Assembly (NCBI GenBank): GCA_964611635.1
Contig: CAZTAS010000099.1
Span: 1 to 21,585, forward strand
Origin: JAFDED01 sp964611635
GTDB lineage: Bacteria > Desulfobacterota > JAFDED01
Direction: 5' to 3'
Length of the DNA stretch: 21,585 bases
Made by a program: the position numbers and the translations under genes. Below, in pieces: positions 7,577-16,104 of the stretch. How positions within the stretch are numbered: position 1 is the stretch's first letter; each line of letters opens with the position of its first letter. The notes below the pieces were generated by a model, which was not told where the DNA came from, did not search any database, and saw only the letters and a list, made by a program, of their open reading frames with translations.

Positions 7577-8749
7577 CTATGCGCCTGCCCCTCCGTGAGC
7601 ACTCTGTCGGGGATGGACCTGGACTTGAACCATTTTTTCAAGTTCATCATCGATTATCAGCGTCTGGCCTGGGCCGGAAAGCAATTTGATATAGGATTGC
7701 AGATCGTCAGGAAGAAAATCCTGGCTAAGGGCATTGATCGCTCGGTAATCCACTTTTGAGGTTATGCGATGCACAATCCTTATACCGCATTGTGTCAAAA
7801 CCTCCGCGCTGAGAGCTGATGGCTGCTGGCTAGCGACAACCAATGACAATCCCGGCTGCCGGCCTTCTTTGGCCCAACGGATAAGAATCTCTTTGGACAG
7901 AGTGCTGCTGCCGCTTGGACAGAAGTTGTGAGCTTCGTCAATGAATATCCATACTTTCTTAACATCTGTCGGAAGTCCTAACTCTTCCCGTCTGCGGGCA
8001 ATCGTTCGCATCCGAAAAATGAAATTGGCAAGCACAGCGACCACCAAATTCCGAAGCCCATAACGCCCTTGTGCAATCACACTCAAATCTAGAACATTGA
8101 TTGCGTTTGGCAGCAGAATTTCCCATATTTCACGATACCTAGATTCCTCAAAAAGCTGCCAATCGTGAGCCATTTCTATCTTTCTCAAAATAGCTTCTTT
8201 TGTCTTATCAAGACCATACATCTTTTCAACTGTTGCTGAGATATCATCGAGAAGGAAGTCATGGCCCAATTTCTTGTAGCAAGTCCTCACCGCCTTGAAC
8301 AGCATGCTTCCCTGTAATTCATTGATATCTAAATTGAACAGCTCGCACCACATCTCCGGTGAGAGGTCAGATGGATTCAGTCGTACTCCCTGGATTTTTG
8401 GCCCTCGCCTTTCCATTTCTTCAACTACATCCTCACCACCGTAACGCTCTATAGGGTCTCCCGGCACCATCAGGTTCAGGCTGAACCCTTTGGCTTCTCT
8501 ATCAAATTCCCAGAGGCTATCTATTTCCTTGGCAACTTCATTAGGCTGGGTCATTGTCCAGAATATCCCTTGAGGGTCAATTACAAGGATTATATCCTCG
8601 CCTATATTTGCAAGCTCTTCGATTAGCACGCCCATGGTATAGGATTTTCCTGTTCCTGTCTTTCCGCAAACCAATATCCTCTGGGATTTATCACAGGGAA
8701 TCCTGAACATATTGCCATCATCAACGTCTTTGCCGATTAAAAGGTGCAT
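7577..8749 (-). CDS. HerA-like ATPase (DUF87/FtsK-HerA family) of the defence operon
   Basis: The 390-aa protein has a Walker A GKTGTGKS (29-36) and a Walker B IFIDEAHN (D271, E272), then a sensor-like VVASQQPSAL and an arginine-bearing RIVHRI. This order is typical of HerA/FtsK hexameric motors that move along double-stranded DNA. It lacks the N-terminal HAS barrel of classic HerA, since the P-loop starts at residue 29. HerA-like motors occur in several phage-defence systems, usually partnered with a nuclease or effector. It is last in the operon, starting 20 bases after the PglZ stop. The C-terminus (QSAHGGAGA) is disordered-looking. ATPase assignment is firm; a DNA-translocating defence role is inferred from context. 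It may correspond to the last subunit of PbeABCD-like systems. Confidence 0.85.
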   Translation of the reverse strand: MHLLIGKDVDDGNMFRIPCDKSQRILVCGKTGTGKSYTMGVLIEELANIGEDIILVIDPQGIFWTMTQPNEVAKEIDSLWEFDREAKGFSLNLMVPGDPIERYGGEDVVEEMERRGPKIQGVRLNPSDLSPEMWCELFNLDINELQGSMLFKAVRTCYKKLGHDFLLDDISATVEKMYGLDKTKEAILRKIEMAHDWQLFEESRYREIWEILLPNAINVLDLSVIAQGRYGLRNLVVAVLANFIFRMRTIARRREELGLPTDVKKVWIFIDEAHNFCPSGSSTLSKEILIRWAKEGRQPGLSLVVASQQPSALSAEVLTQCGIRIVHRITSKVDYRAINALSQDFLPDDLQSYIKLLSGPGQTLIIDDELEKMVQVQVHPRQSAHGGAGA

Positions 8750-8769
8750 AAGCTTCTACCTTTCATCCA

Positions 8770-9876
8770 TCAATGTTTTCTTATGATGACAGGTACAATC
8801 GACTCCCAGGCAGAGATTCCGCCATGAACACCCCACTCGGCATGCTTCCACTTGCGGGTCATAAATGGCGCTCTGAGCAATGTGAATGAATTGGTTCCGC
8901 ATCTTACTGCTTTTGCATAGCTGCGGTTCAGGCTTCCTTTTACGTATCTGGGGTGTTTGGTGTCTTCTGAAAAGAGGTCATCTGCAACTTCTGTTCTTTC
9001 TTTAGCCTGTTCACGCCATAAGATCCCGTGATCAGACGCGAGGCAGGCCAAGACCTTTCTGCCCTTTGTCGATAAGTAATCTATCACTTTTTCCAGCCTT
9101 TCAATTATCCTACTGATATTCTCTTTGATAAGCGGCCTGTCCGCATGATAATGAGAAAGCTTGTCAAGTCCCGGCGCAACAATCTGAACATACCCGCGCC
9201 AGATTTTAACGCTCTTTATGATATCGATCCCTTCTTCGATCGAATTGATGCGATTTAGCTGTGAAGCGCCGAAAGTCGAGTGAAGGTCAGCTGACAACGG
9301 ACTGCTGTCTTTATCAAAGAACGTAAGAGCGAGCTGATTCCGGTAGCCTTCAGAGAAGAGACGCTGCGATACAGATGGCTTTCCGATGACATCCCGAAAG
9401 CCGAAATCTGTGATCGAAACCCCCCTCACCAAGCAGGGCATTGCCTCAATATCTTCAGGCAGGTCATAATAGGACAGGCCGTCAACAATGATTAGCGCAA
9501 TGACATCTGAATCATCCTTCAATGCCTCATTGACAAGGATCTGGCCTATGTCCCCCTGTGTGGGAAGGATTTTATCAGCATGCTCAAAATGTTCAAACAA
9601 GGCTTCTGAGACATCCCATGGGTCCGGGCGGTCTTCAACATGTATGGTGGGGAAAGGCCATCCTTCCCGTTCTCCTAAAAGAAATTCCCTGCGTTCTTGT
9701 TGAAGCTGCATGCTGTCAATTTGTCTCAAGAACTCGCGAGAACCATATATTGGATATGCATCATCAAGAAACAAAAGATTAAGCCGATTGCCTCTAAAGG
9801 CCGCCGGATAAGCATCGATTGCCTTTGAAAGCCTGCAAACACCTGACCCAATTTCGGCTCGGTTCTCTTGAATCAT
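8770..9876 (-). CDS. pglZ-like: PglZ-domain protein (alkaline phosphatase superfamily)
   Basis: The 368-aa product shows the metal-site skeleton of the alkaline phosphatase fold: IIVDGLSYYD (D132), a possible nucleophile in GKPSVS (S168 or S170), DKLSH (D238, H242), ASDHG (D282, H283) and the PglZ-typical HGGISAWESIVPV (H351). All expected metal ligands appear present, so the enzyme looks intact. It is much shorter than BREX PglZ proteins (about 800-900 aa) and lacks their N-terminal half. PglZ proteins are core parts of BREX, Pgl and related defence systems; their substrate is uncertain. The ATG overlaps the stop of the giant ATPase gene (ATGA), giving translational coupling. Confidence 0.85.
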   Translation of the reverse strand: MIQENRAEIGSGVCRLSKAIDAYPAAFRGNRLNLLFLDDAYPIYGSREFLRQIDSMQLQQERREFLLGEREGWPFPTIHVEDRPDPWDVSEALFEHFEHADKILPTQGDIGQILVNEALKDDSDVIALIIVDGLSYYDLPEDIEAMPCLVRGVSITDFGFRDVIGKPSVSQRLFSEGYRNQLALTFFDKDSSPLSADLHSTFGASQLNRINSIEEGIDIIKSVKIWRGYVQIVAPGLDKLSHYHADRPLIKENISRIIERLEKVIDYLSTKGRKVLACLASDHGILWREQAKERTEVADDLFSEDTKHPRYVKGSLNRSYAKAVRCGTNSFTLLRAPFMTRKWKHAEWGVHGGISAWESIVPVIIRKH

Positions 9877-12800
9877 CTGCGCGGTAGCTCCACTTTTATC
9901 TGGACTTTGTCTTTTTTGAAAAGTTCACTTAGATACTTCAGTGCAGGCTCCAAAATGTCGGCTGGTGGTTGGTCCTTTTTCATCATCTTGAGAACCAACT
10001 GCTTCAGATCAACAGTCTCTTTATCAGGTATCAATTTCAGCATCTCACCCGCTTCTTTGCTTACCTCTTCCTCTTTGCCAGGTCGTGTTTTCTCGATTAT
10101 TATCCTTCGTGCTTCTTTCAGGGAATCACGGGTCTTGGTTATGACCTCCTTCACTTCTGATTCTTTTGGCTTAGGTTGCTCCTCTTTCTTTATGACCTCT
10201 TCAATCCATTCAGCAGTAAGACTTATCAAGATTCTTTTTAGAGATGTCTCGCATTGTTCCAGTTCTCCCAACACAGGGGATACTTCCTCATTGGAGACAC
10301 GTCCCAAGACATTGCTTGCATACAGAAGTTCGAGCCTCTTGCTTGAAAGGTCTTCGGATTCAGCTTTGCCAATGCGCATCAGCTGATCTAGCGCCTGCTT
10401 GTAAAGCTGAGAATAACAGCCTTTGCTATCATCCGGATTGAATACAACATTGACACGGCCCTCAGCCCCTAGCCCGACATCCGTAAGAAAGGTGTTTACT
10501 TGGTCTTTTATCTTCTCAAACGCCCCTTTCAATTCCTGTAAGTATTTCTTGCGATCAGTATCAATCTCATCTAATTGTTTGAAATACTGCCTGTAGCTGC
10601 CAAGACCGCTCACATTCCTCGTGCGAAGCAGATCTGATATATCATCCCATACCTTTTCTGTCTCTCCTACGAATTCATTGGCCTTGGTTCGGTGCGATTC
10701 GTCCTTTTTCATCTCCATGAGTTGTTTATGCAGGTCATCTGACCTAGCTAGCAATTTCCGCCATTGATCGTAATCATCAAAATGCTTAAATAGCTGTTGC
10801 ACATCGGCCTGGACGCTTTTTACCTGTCCATTCAATGTGCTATGCGCACTCCAGCCATCCTGAAGCCTCTTTATCTTTTCAAGGGGATTGCCTTTTCTGT
10901 TGGCGGCAAATTCTGATATTGCGCGGTTTACCTTCTGCCTAATATTGGTGCATTCCTTTTTGATATCCTCGACTGTTGCACTGAGGTTTGCGACTATGTA
11001 TGTGTTCAGATCAGAACACCACTTTGAAGATGCTGTCGGAGGGGTCTTAAGCCCAGAGACCTGCCGGGAATTGTTCAGGTTCACCTCGCTTTTCTGTGAA
11101 ATTGTCGATTCAGCTTCAAGTTGTTCTTCTAAGTGGTCGAAAAAGCCCTCAAGCCTGTCATGATTCTGTTCGAATGTCCTGTGGATCTGGCTTTTGATAG
11201 ATTCAAAATCAGCATCATCCTGCAAAGCCTCTATCTTTTTTTCAACTTCATCGAAGTTGAAATCATAACGGTAGTCTGGCAGCTTCTTTAGCTCCTCGGT
11301 TTCCTCTTTAAGAGATTCTAGCTTATCCCGGAGCTGTGTCTTCATCTGCTCTGGGTCAAGAGGTTTGCAGTAAAGGATCGGGCTACCCTTGTATTGCATT
11401 GCGTAAATTGTGCCTCGGGCTTTTCCCATCTCTACGATTTGGATAATCTCCTCGATTTGGTAGCCGGAATACAAAATCAATGGCATAAGTTCACCAAAAT
11501 CCATCCACCAGCATTCTTTTCCGTCTATCTTAAGCTTGCCGGCAGGCTTTTCTGCCATGATATTGTCCATGATCTTCTCTTCAAGCGGATGCAGCTTGAA
11601 TTCGACTACTGCAGGATCATCCCTGCTTTTGCCCATATTGATATAGATAAGGTTTTCATATCCGCTAAAAAAATCGCTAAGGTTCATCACGTTTGTATTG
11701 AATACGTTTGCAACTGCGTTTTTTGGGGCCTCCCAGGCTACACGGCCTCTCTTGCAGGAAAGAGGGATATTTGGATTCTGGAGGCAGAGGATGTAATCTT
11801 TTACCTTGCTTTCCCATTTGGGCTGCCTTATCACTGTCGAGTATTCAGGATAGCGCTCTTTAAAGATATAATCGCATAGACTGGGCACAAGCTCTATAGC
11901 GCCGCTTGGGATCATCCGATTGACCTGTTCAGCTGCCTGAGCACGCACAACATCCCCTTGGAAGAATCTTACAGGCAGATTACGGAGCATCGGCTTTCTA
12001 ATAGCTCCCCATATCCCTTCAACATCCTTTGGGAAAGTACGTCGATCCATCTCTCCGATAAGATAAAGGATTCCGAGCGGAGTAAGATAACTTGAATCAA
12101 TGATATTTTCGAGCTGGTCGTTCGGGATAGGCTCGCTTGCAAGATCGATTGTGATGCGAATGATTCCCGGCTCGTTTTTCTTTGGGTCTCCTGCCGATAC
12201 TTCAATAAGCTGGTCAGGCAAGGATTCTTCGATATTCCAATGCAAGGCAAAATGAATCAGGATATCTATTTGAGCGTCGGAATCCCTGAATTCTTCTGCA
12301 CGTACCACTTCGCTTGTCGGTCCGACTGCAACCGCGACACGCCGCCTCGGATAATCCCTGACTGTCTCCTTGAAAGCACCTACAAATTCCGCCACTTTGA
12401 CGCCGCCTTTGCGCTCTACCCATTTATTAGACATATCCCAACCAAGCAGCTGGTGACCGCTGCGGCTTTCGAAAATCAGCGGCAGGACATACTCTATAAA
12501 CGCGACTTTTGCGGTCTGAAAAGACTTTGGAGAAGGAGCGAACTCACTGAAAATTTCTTCGATTGTCTGGTCCGGTTCTTTTTCATCTATCTCCCCTTCT
12601 TTTTTCCTAAGAGCTGCCAGACCGTAAAGACCATGCGCTCTGTAAACAACGCCGCCACTTCTTGCCTGGTCTAGGAACGAGCTTTTAATGCCTAGCTCTT
12701 CCGCCTGCTCATTGGATATTCCATTCGGGAAAGCTGCAAGCATCTTCAGCAATCTCTTGTCAAGCTTTGAGGCTTCAGGACGGTTCAAGGATTCCATGAT

Positions 12801-13916
12801 TCTTGACGGATAGTCTGGCGAAACCAAAATCTCATCTTCAAGGCAATCATTTACAAAATCTTCGACTTCGTATGTCGCTTTTGTCTCTTTGTACCTGTGG
12901 ACCATCTGGCCGAAAGTAGAGACCACTGTTCGGGGACCATATGAGAGGTCTTTACGATCCGATGAAGCAACCTGCCCGATTGCCATCAAGGTTATAGGAA
13001 AGACTACTTTTTCCCCCTCGCTTCCTAAATCAAAGCTATCCACATAGCAGGACCAAAGCTGCTCGGCAAAATCTGAACCGTATATGTCTCGAAGCCTTGA
13101 CATGCAGTTCCTTGCCTGAAGCCTCGCAGGCAACGCCCCGAATGTTCGCTGAGCGCTTGCCAGGAAATTTTCAGGCATGGAAACGAATACTCCGAAATCT
13201 CCTTGTCGCTGCAACAGTCCGTTTGCAATTTCAAAAAGGATCTGTGATACAGCCGCAAACCCAAGCTCTTTGGCTGCCACTTCAGGCTCATCTAGTAGCA
13301 TCAATAGTCCGGCATATCCGGCTTCCTTGATGACAACTGTCAGTTCCTCGCAATAATCCAGATAACGCTCAGGATTCGTTTCCATCCTTATAGTTGTCCC
13401 TTGAGCGATTGCCGCTTCAAGCGTCTTTAATACGTCCTCGATATCCTGGCCTTTTTCCTGGGCGATTTTTTCAGCTGTTTCCCGAAGCGACTTCTCCCGG
13501 TAATTATCGTAGATTTTCCTGGCACTCCGCGCTTGATCGGGGTTATTCTTTTTAAGCATATACTCTACCCATGCGGCTGTCCCCTCAATCATGTCAGAGA
13601 CTTTTTTCCAGGAAAACGGCGGAACCGCAAACACCTTGCGTTCTGTGCTCTCCTCCCATACATGAACCTGAAAGCTGGTTTTCCCGTGCCCGTAGTCCCC
13701 GACAACAGCGCCGATAAATGCGCCTTTGTTCTGGCCTCCGACCCACTTGAAAATCGTATCGACGTATCTTGATGTATCCCCTAGCGGTATATGCGTCATT
13801 GCATGTGCACGATACATCTGTTCGACCTGCTCTGGATTAGAACGAAGGTGCGCTGCTGGATACGTCGCAATGATTGCTTCCTTGTTCAATATGGAATCCA
13901 AATCATTGAGTGACAT
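9873..13916 (-). CDS. brxC-like: Giant BrxC/PglY-like P-loop ATPase
   Basis: The 1347-aa protein starts with a P-loop NTPase: Walker A GDYGHGKT (73-80) and Walker B LLMLLDEPE (D209, E210). The middle has mixed alpha/beta segments. From about 860 to 1130 it is highly charged and coiled-coil-like, with several KLESLKEE- and KKIEALQ-type repeats. The tail (about 1230-1345) is K/E-rich. Size, N-terminal P-loop and the PglZ neighbour match BrxC/PglY proteins of BREX systems. An upstream in-frame ATG at 13979 exists, but I prefer 13916: it has a strong AGGGGGGAAG ribosome binding site and overlaps the previous gene by only 14 bases. The gene ends in an ATGA overlap with pglZ. BrxC-like is by architecture; I cannot score similarity. 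Confidence 0.75.
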   Translation of the reverse strand: MSLNDLDSILNKEAIIATYPAAHLRSNPEQVEQMYRAHAMTHIPLGDTSRYVDTIFKWVGGQNKGAFIGAVVGDYGHGKTSFQVHVWEESTERKVFAVPPFSWKKVSDMIEGTAAWVEYMLKKNNPDQARSARKIYDNYREKSLRETAEKIAQEKGQDIEDVLKTLEAAIAQGTTIRMETNPERYLDYCEELTVVIKEAGYAGLLMLLDEPEVAAKELGFAAVSQILFEIANGLLQRQGDFGVFVSMPENFLASAQRTFGALPARLQARNCMSRLRDIYGSDFAEQLWSCYVDSFDLGSEGEKVVFPITLMAIGQVASSDRKDLSYGPRTVVSTFGQMVHRYKETKATYEVEDFVNDCLEDEILVSPDYPSRIMESLNRPEASKLDKRLLKMLAAFPNGISNEQAEELGIKSSFLDQARSGGVVYRAHGLYGLAALRKKEGEIDEKEPDQTIEEIFSEFAPSPKSFQTAKVAFIEYVLPLIFESRSGHQLLGWDMSNKWVERKGGVKVAEFVGAFKETVRDYPRRRVAVAVGPTSEVVRAEEFRDSDAQIDILIHFALHWNIEESLPDQLIEVSAGDPKKNEPGIIRITIDLASEPIPNDQLENIIDSSYLTPLGILYLIGEMDRRTFPKDVEGIWGAIRKPMLRNLPVRFFQGDVVRAQAAEQVNRMIPSGAIELVPSLCDYIFKERYPEYSTVIRQPKWESKVKDYILCLQNPNIPLSCKRGRVAWEAPKNAVANVFNTNVMNLSDFFSGYENLIYINMGKSRDDPAVVEFKLHPLEEKIMDNIMAEKPAGKLKIDGKECWWMDFGELMPLILYSGYQIEEIIQIVEMGKARGTIYAMQYKGSPILYCKPLDPEQMKTQLRDKLESLKEETEELKKLPDYRYDFNFDEVEKKIEALQDDADFESIKSQIHRTFEQNHDRLEGFFDHLEEQLEAESTISQKSEVNLNNSRQVSGLKTPPTASSKWCSDLNTYIVANLSATVEDIKKECTNIRQKVNRAISEFAANRKGNPLEKIKRLQDGWSAHSTLNGQVKSVQADVQQLFKHFDDYDQWRKLLARSDDLHKQLMEMKKDESHRTKANEFVGETEKVWDDISDLLRTRNVSGLGSYRQYFKQLDEIDTDRKKYLQELKGAFEKIKDQVNTFLTDVGLGAEGRVNVVFNPDDSKGCYSQLYKQALDQLMRIGKAESEDLSSKRLELLYASNVLGRVSNEEVSPVLGELEQCETSLKRILISLTAEWIEEVIKKEEQPKPKESEVKEVITKTRDSLKEARRIIIEKTRPGKEEEVSKEAGEMLKLIPDKETVDLKQLVLKMMKKDQPPADILEPALKYLSELFKKDKVQIKVELPRR

Positions 13917-14415
13917 CTTCTTCCCCCCTGGCAATGCATTCAGCCCGTATAATTTTGCTAAGATCTGTGCTTTCGGCATTTTTTTGAAACGAGCCTAGGA
14001 TGTCATATTTGGTGAGATTGTGCTGGAACTGTCCGATATCTCTATCGCCCAAAATGATCTCAGCTTTAGGCATCCTATCTTGAGGTGGCTTGCGTAACAT
14101 GACTATCACACGTTTTATTCCCTTTAGCCTTGCAGCATCACGCATCAGCCGAGTGTATTCCTCGCCATCGATCAAAACGTTATGAGAACCATCAGCAACA
14201 CTTGAAATATCATGAGAATACACATAATCATGCTCGCGCGATAAGAGGTGCGCAACAAAGGTCTTTCCACACCCAGCTGTTCCACAAAGGCAGATAAATT
14301 GCTGGTTTTGCCACTTTTTCAGGATCTGGTCATAGGCCTTGCGCTGCCCATCTGTGAGCCAATCAGATGTAGCCATAGCCTTTATTTTGTTGAGCCATTC
14401 AATATAGAGGCTCAT
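13903..14415 (-). CDS. Small BrxF-like P-loop ATPase
   Basis: The 170-aa protein has one clear nucleotide-binding motif, GTAGCGKT (45-52), followed by HDYVYSHDI, NVLIDGEEY and IKRVIVMLRKP as strand-helix elements of a reduced P-loop domain. The Walker B is weak. The last 50 residues look like an extended tail (DIGQFQHNLTKYDIL). Short P-loop proteins of this size, encoded directly before a BrxC-type ATPase, are known as BrxF in type 3 BREX; I assign it by size, motif and position. GAGGG precedes the ATG. The stop codon overlaps the preferred start of the giant ATPase by 14 bases, suggesting a fixed stoichiometry. The BrxF label is tentative. Confidence 0.65.
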   Translation of the reverse strand: MSLYIEWLNKIKAMATSDWLTDGQRKAYDQILKKWQNQQFICLCGTAGCGKTFVAHLLSREHDYVYSHDISSVADGSHNVLIDGEEYTRLMRDAARLKGIKRVIVMLRKPPQDRMPKAEIILGDRDIGQFQHNLTKYDILGSFQKNAESTDLSKIIRAECIARGEEDVTQ

Positions 14416-14424
14416 GATAAACCC

Positions 14425-15276
14425 TCATATGTTATCGATCTTGAAAGGCTTCAAAAGGTTAATAGAAGCGCCTGACAGAGTCTCTGATATTTTCACCGAC
14501 TGATTTATGCGTGAGCCGATTCTGAGCAGTTCCTTGCAGGATTCAGTGTCCAAAAAGAACACGCTTGCCACCTGCTGGACAAAATCATCATCCATTATGA
14601 CCGGATCGCCGTATGAGTATCCGCTGCTCATATAGGTTTCATCGAGCGCCAAGAGAGCTATCTCGTACCTATCTATGTTACGCGGGAGCAGGGGTGACCC
14701 TACCTGGTCAACAGGCGGAGGGTCTAGAGCACGAAGCCAGGTCGATACGCAGGATGCAGCTGTGCTGTTGAACCTTGCACCTGCTTTTTTTCCATAATCA
14801 AGCCAGGGGAATTTGTCCTGCATCTCTGCCTGGATTGTGGATGCCAACTCTGAAGGGCTGATAACGCGCATATTTGCCCACAACATTTCGCAGCATCTCC
14901 TATAGCTCCATAGGTACTTCCTTTGGTGGGGAAGGCCTGTGTATCCAGTGTAGTGGAGATAATGCAGAAGGTCCATTGACAACGCCGGGTCTATTCCCAA
15001 TATGTTCTGAATCTTTAGGCCTACTTCTGTTAGCCTGTATGTGACGACAGAGCCTTTCCTGTTCTGCTCTGCAAGACCCAAGTCAAAGACTCTCCTGGGT
15101 GAATACGTATAGTCTTTTTGCATCTCAAAGCCGTAACTATCCCTCAGAGTCTCTGATATCTTTTTAGGGGTGAGGTCAGAATTGATTGAAAGGACTCTCA
15201 AGACATTTGTGACTTCCTTTGGTGGGGCATTGTCGAGATAAAAATGGGTATCCTCTTTGATGTCGTTTTGGTCCAT
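14425..15276 (-). CDS. Unknown defence-operon protein with N-terminal winged-helix region
   Basis: I do not recognise this 283-aa protein as a named family. Residues about 15-75 read as a winged helix (TNVLRVLSINSDLTPKKISE..., then GLAEQNRKGSVVTYRLTEVG as the wing). A central part has LLHYLHYTGYTG, YLWSYRRCCEML and LDYGKKAGARFNST; this overall plan loosely recalls DUF4007 proteins. The C-terminal 80 residues resemble a second small helical domain. I infer a DNA-binding or specificity role because it sits between the sulfurtransferase and ATPase genes. AGGAG lies 6 bases before the ATG at 15276; a TTG one codon earlier is possible. The stop is 9 bases before the next ATG. Confidence 0.65.
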   Translation of the reverse strand: MDQNDIKEDTHFYLDNAPPKEVTNVLRVLSINSDLTPKKISETLRDSYGFEMQKDYTYSPRRVFDLGLAEQNRKGSVVTYRLTEVGLKIQNILGIDPALSMDLLHYLHYTGYTGLPHQRKYLWSYRRCCEMLWANMRVISPSELASTIQAEMQDKFPWLDYGKKAGARFNSTAASCVSTWLRALDPPPVDQVGSPLLPRNIDRYEIALLALDETYMSSGYSYGDPVIMDDDFVQQVASVFFLDTESCKELLRIGSRINQSVKISETLSGASINLLKPFKIDNI

Positions 15277-15306
15277 CAAGCTCTCCTAATAGTTTTAGGC
15301 AGGAGG

Positions 15307-16104
15307 CTACAGGTTGCATACAAAACATAGGTCATCGTTTTCATCGTCGAGTACAGATTCAAGGACCTCAACAAGAGGGCGGTTTCGAAAATTCTTTTTC
15401 TTCAGGCTCATTGCCTTTTTATAATCTGAAATTATCCGGTCTTTTCGTGCAATCAGATCCAAAAGCGATTCATCCTCGTTCCAGAAGTATTTTCTCCCAT
15501 CAACATGTTCCAGTTCGTATCTGACAGCTTTTTCGAACAAGTCCGGGTGAATCTCATACAATCCCACCCATTCGATCTTGCGTTGGAAAAAGCAAAAATA
15601 ACAGCCAGACCTGGATCGCCAGCTGTAATAATCAGGTATTCCAATGCCGCTTTCTTCAATGATTCGGAATATGTCCTTTTTGACAAGGCCATCGTTCATG
15701 AAAGGGAAGACCGGTCGGATATTGGGTTTTGTCGATATATAGCCGACGCGGTCCTCGTCCGCTCTCAACGCGATGTAGCTGATAGCCTCGTCATCCCCCA
15801 CATATTTTTCCAACGGGACTATTTTCAGTTGTTTTGTGCACCATCTCGCCTGAGCAGAGGGCAGGAACCCCCCATAGACCTCAAGCCAATGGTCAAAACC
15901 CCTTTTATCCTCAAGAAATACGATTCTCTTGCCAAGAAGGATCTCAAGCCTTTTTATGTACGCATAGGTTTCTGGCAATTCCTTGTGGGTGTCACAGAAG
16001 AAATATTCGATATCCGGCACCTTATCTTTCAGGTAAAGGGCCAAAGCTGTACTGTCCTTGCCTCCGGACAGTCCGAGGATGTGACGCACATTCTTTTCAG
16101 CCAA
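15307..16104 (-). CDS. PAPS reductase/DndC-like sulfurtransferase (SspD/BrxP-like)
   Basis: The 265-aa product carries the PP-loop SGGKDST near its start (about residues 13-19), typical of the ATP-pyrophosphatase/PAPS reductase family. It then has FFCDTHKELPETY, a basic RWCTKQLK, a GCYFCFFQRK cysteine pair, and a C-terminal CFVC pair that could hold an iron-sulfur cluster. DndC and SspD of this family activate DNA for phosphorothioate sulfur insertion. BrxP of type 4 BREX belongs here too. I choose the TTG at 16104: AAGGAG lies 7 bases upstream and the start overlaps the previous stop (TTGGCTGA). An ATG at 16179 would add 25 basic residues but has no such support. Family is firm; phosphorothioation is inferred from the neighbours. 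Confidence 0.85.
   Translation of the reverse strand: MAEKNVRHILGLSGGKDSTALALYLKDKVPDIEYFFCDTHKELPETYAYIKRLEILLGKRIVFLEDKRGFDHWLEVYGGFLPSAQARWCTKQLKIVPLEKYVGDDEAISYIALRADEDRVGYISTKPNIRPVFPFMNDGLVKKDIFRIIEESGIGIPDYYSWRSRSGCYFCFFQRKIEWVGLYEIHPDLFEKAVRYELEHVDGRKYFWNEDESLLDLIARKDRIISDYKKAMSLKKKNFRNRPLVEVLESVLDDENDDLCFVCNL

Noticed and set aside
7577..13916. A complete canonical BREX locus
   Set aside because: PglZ- and BrxC-like genes are present, but there is no PglX methylase, BrxL, BrxA or BrxB, so no standard type fits.
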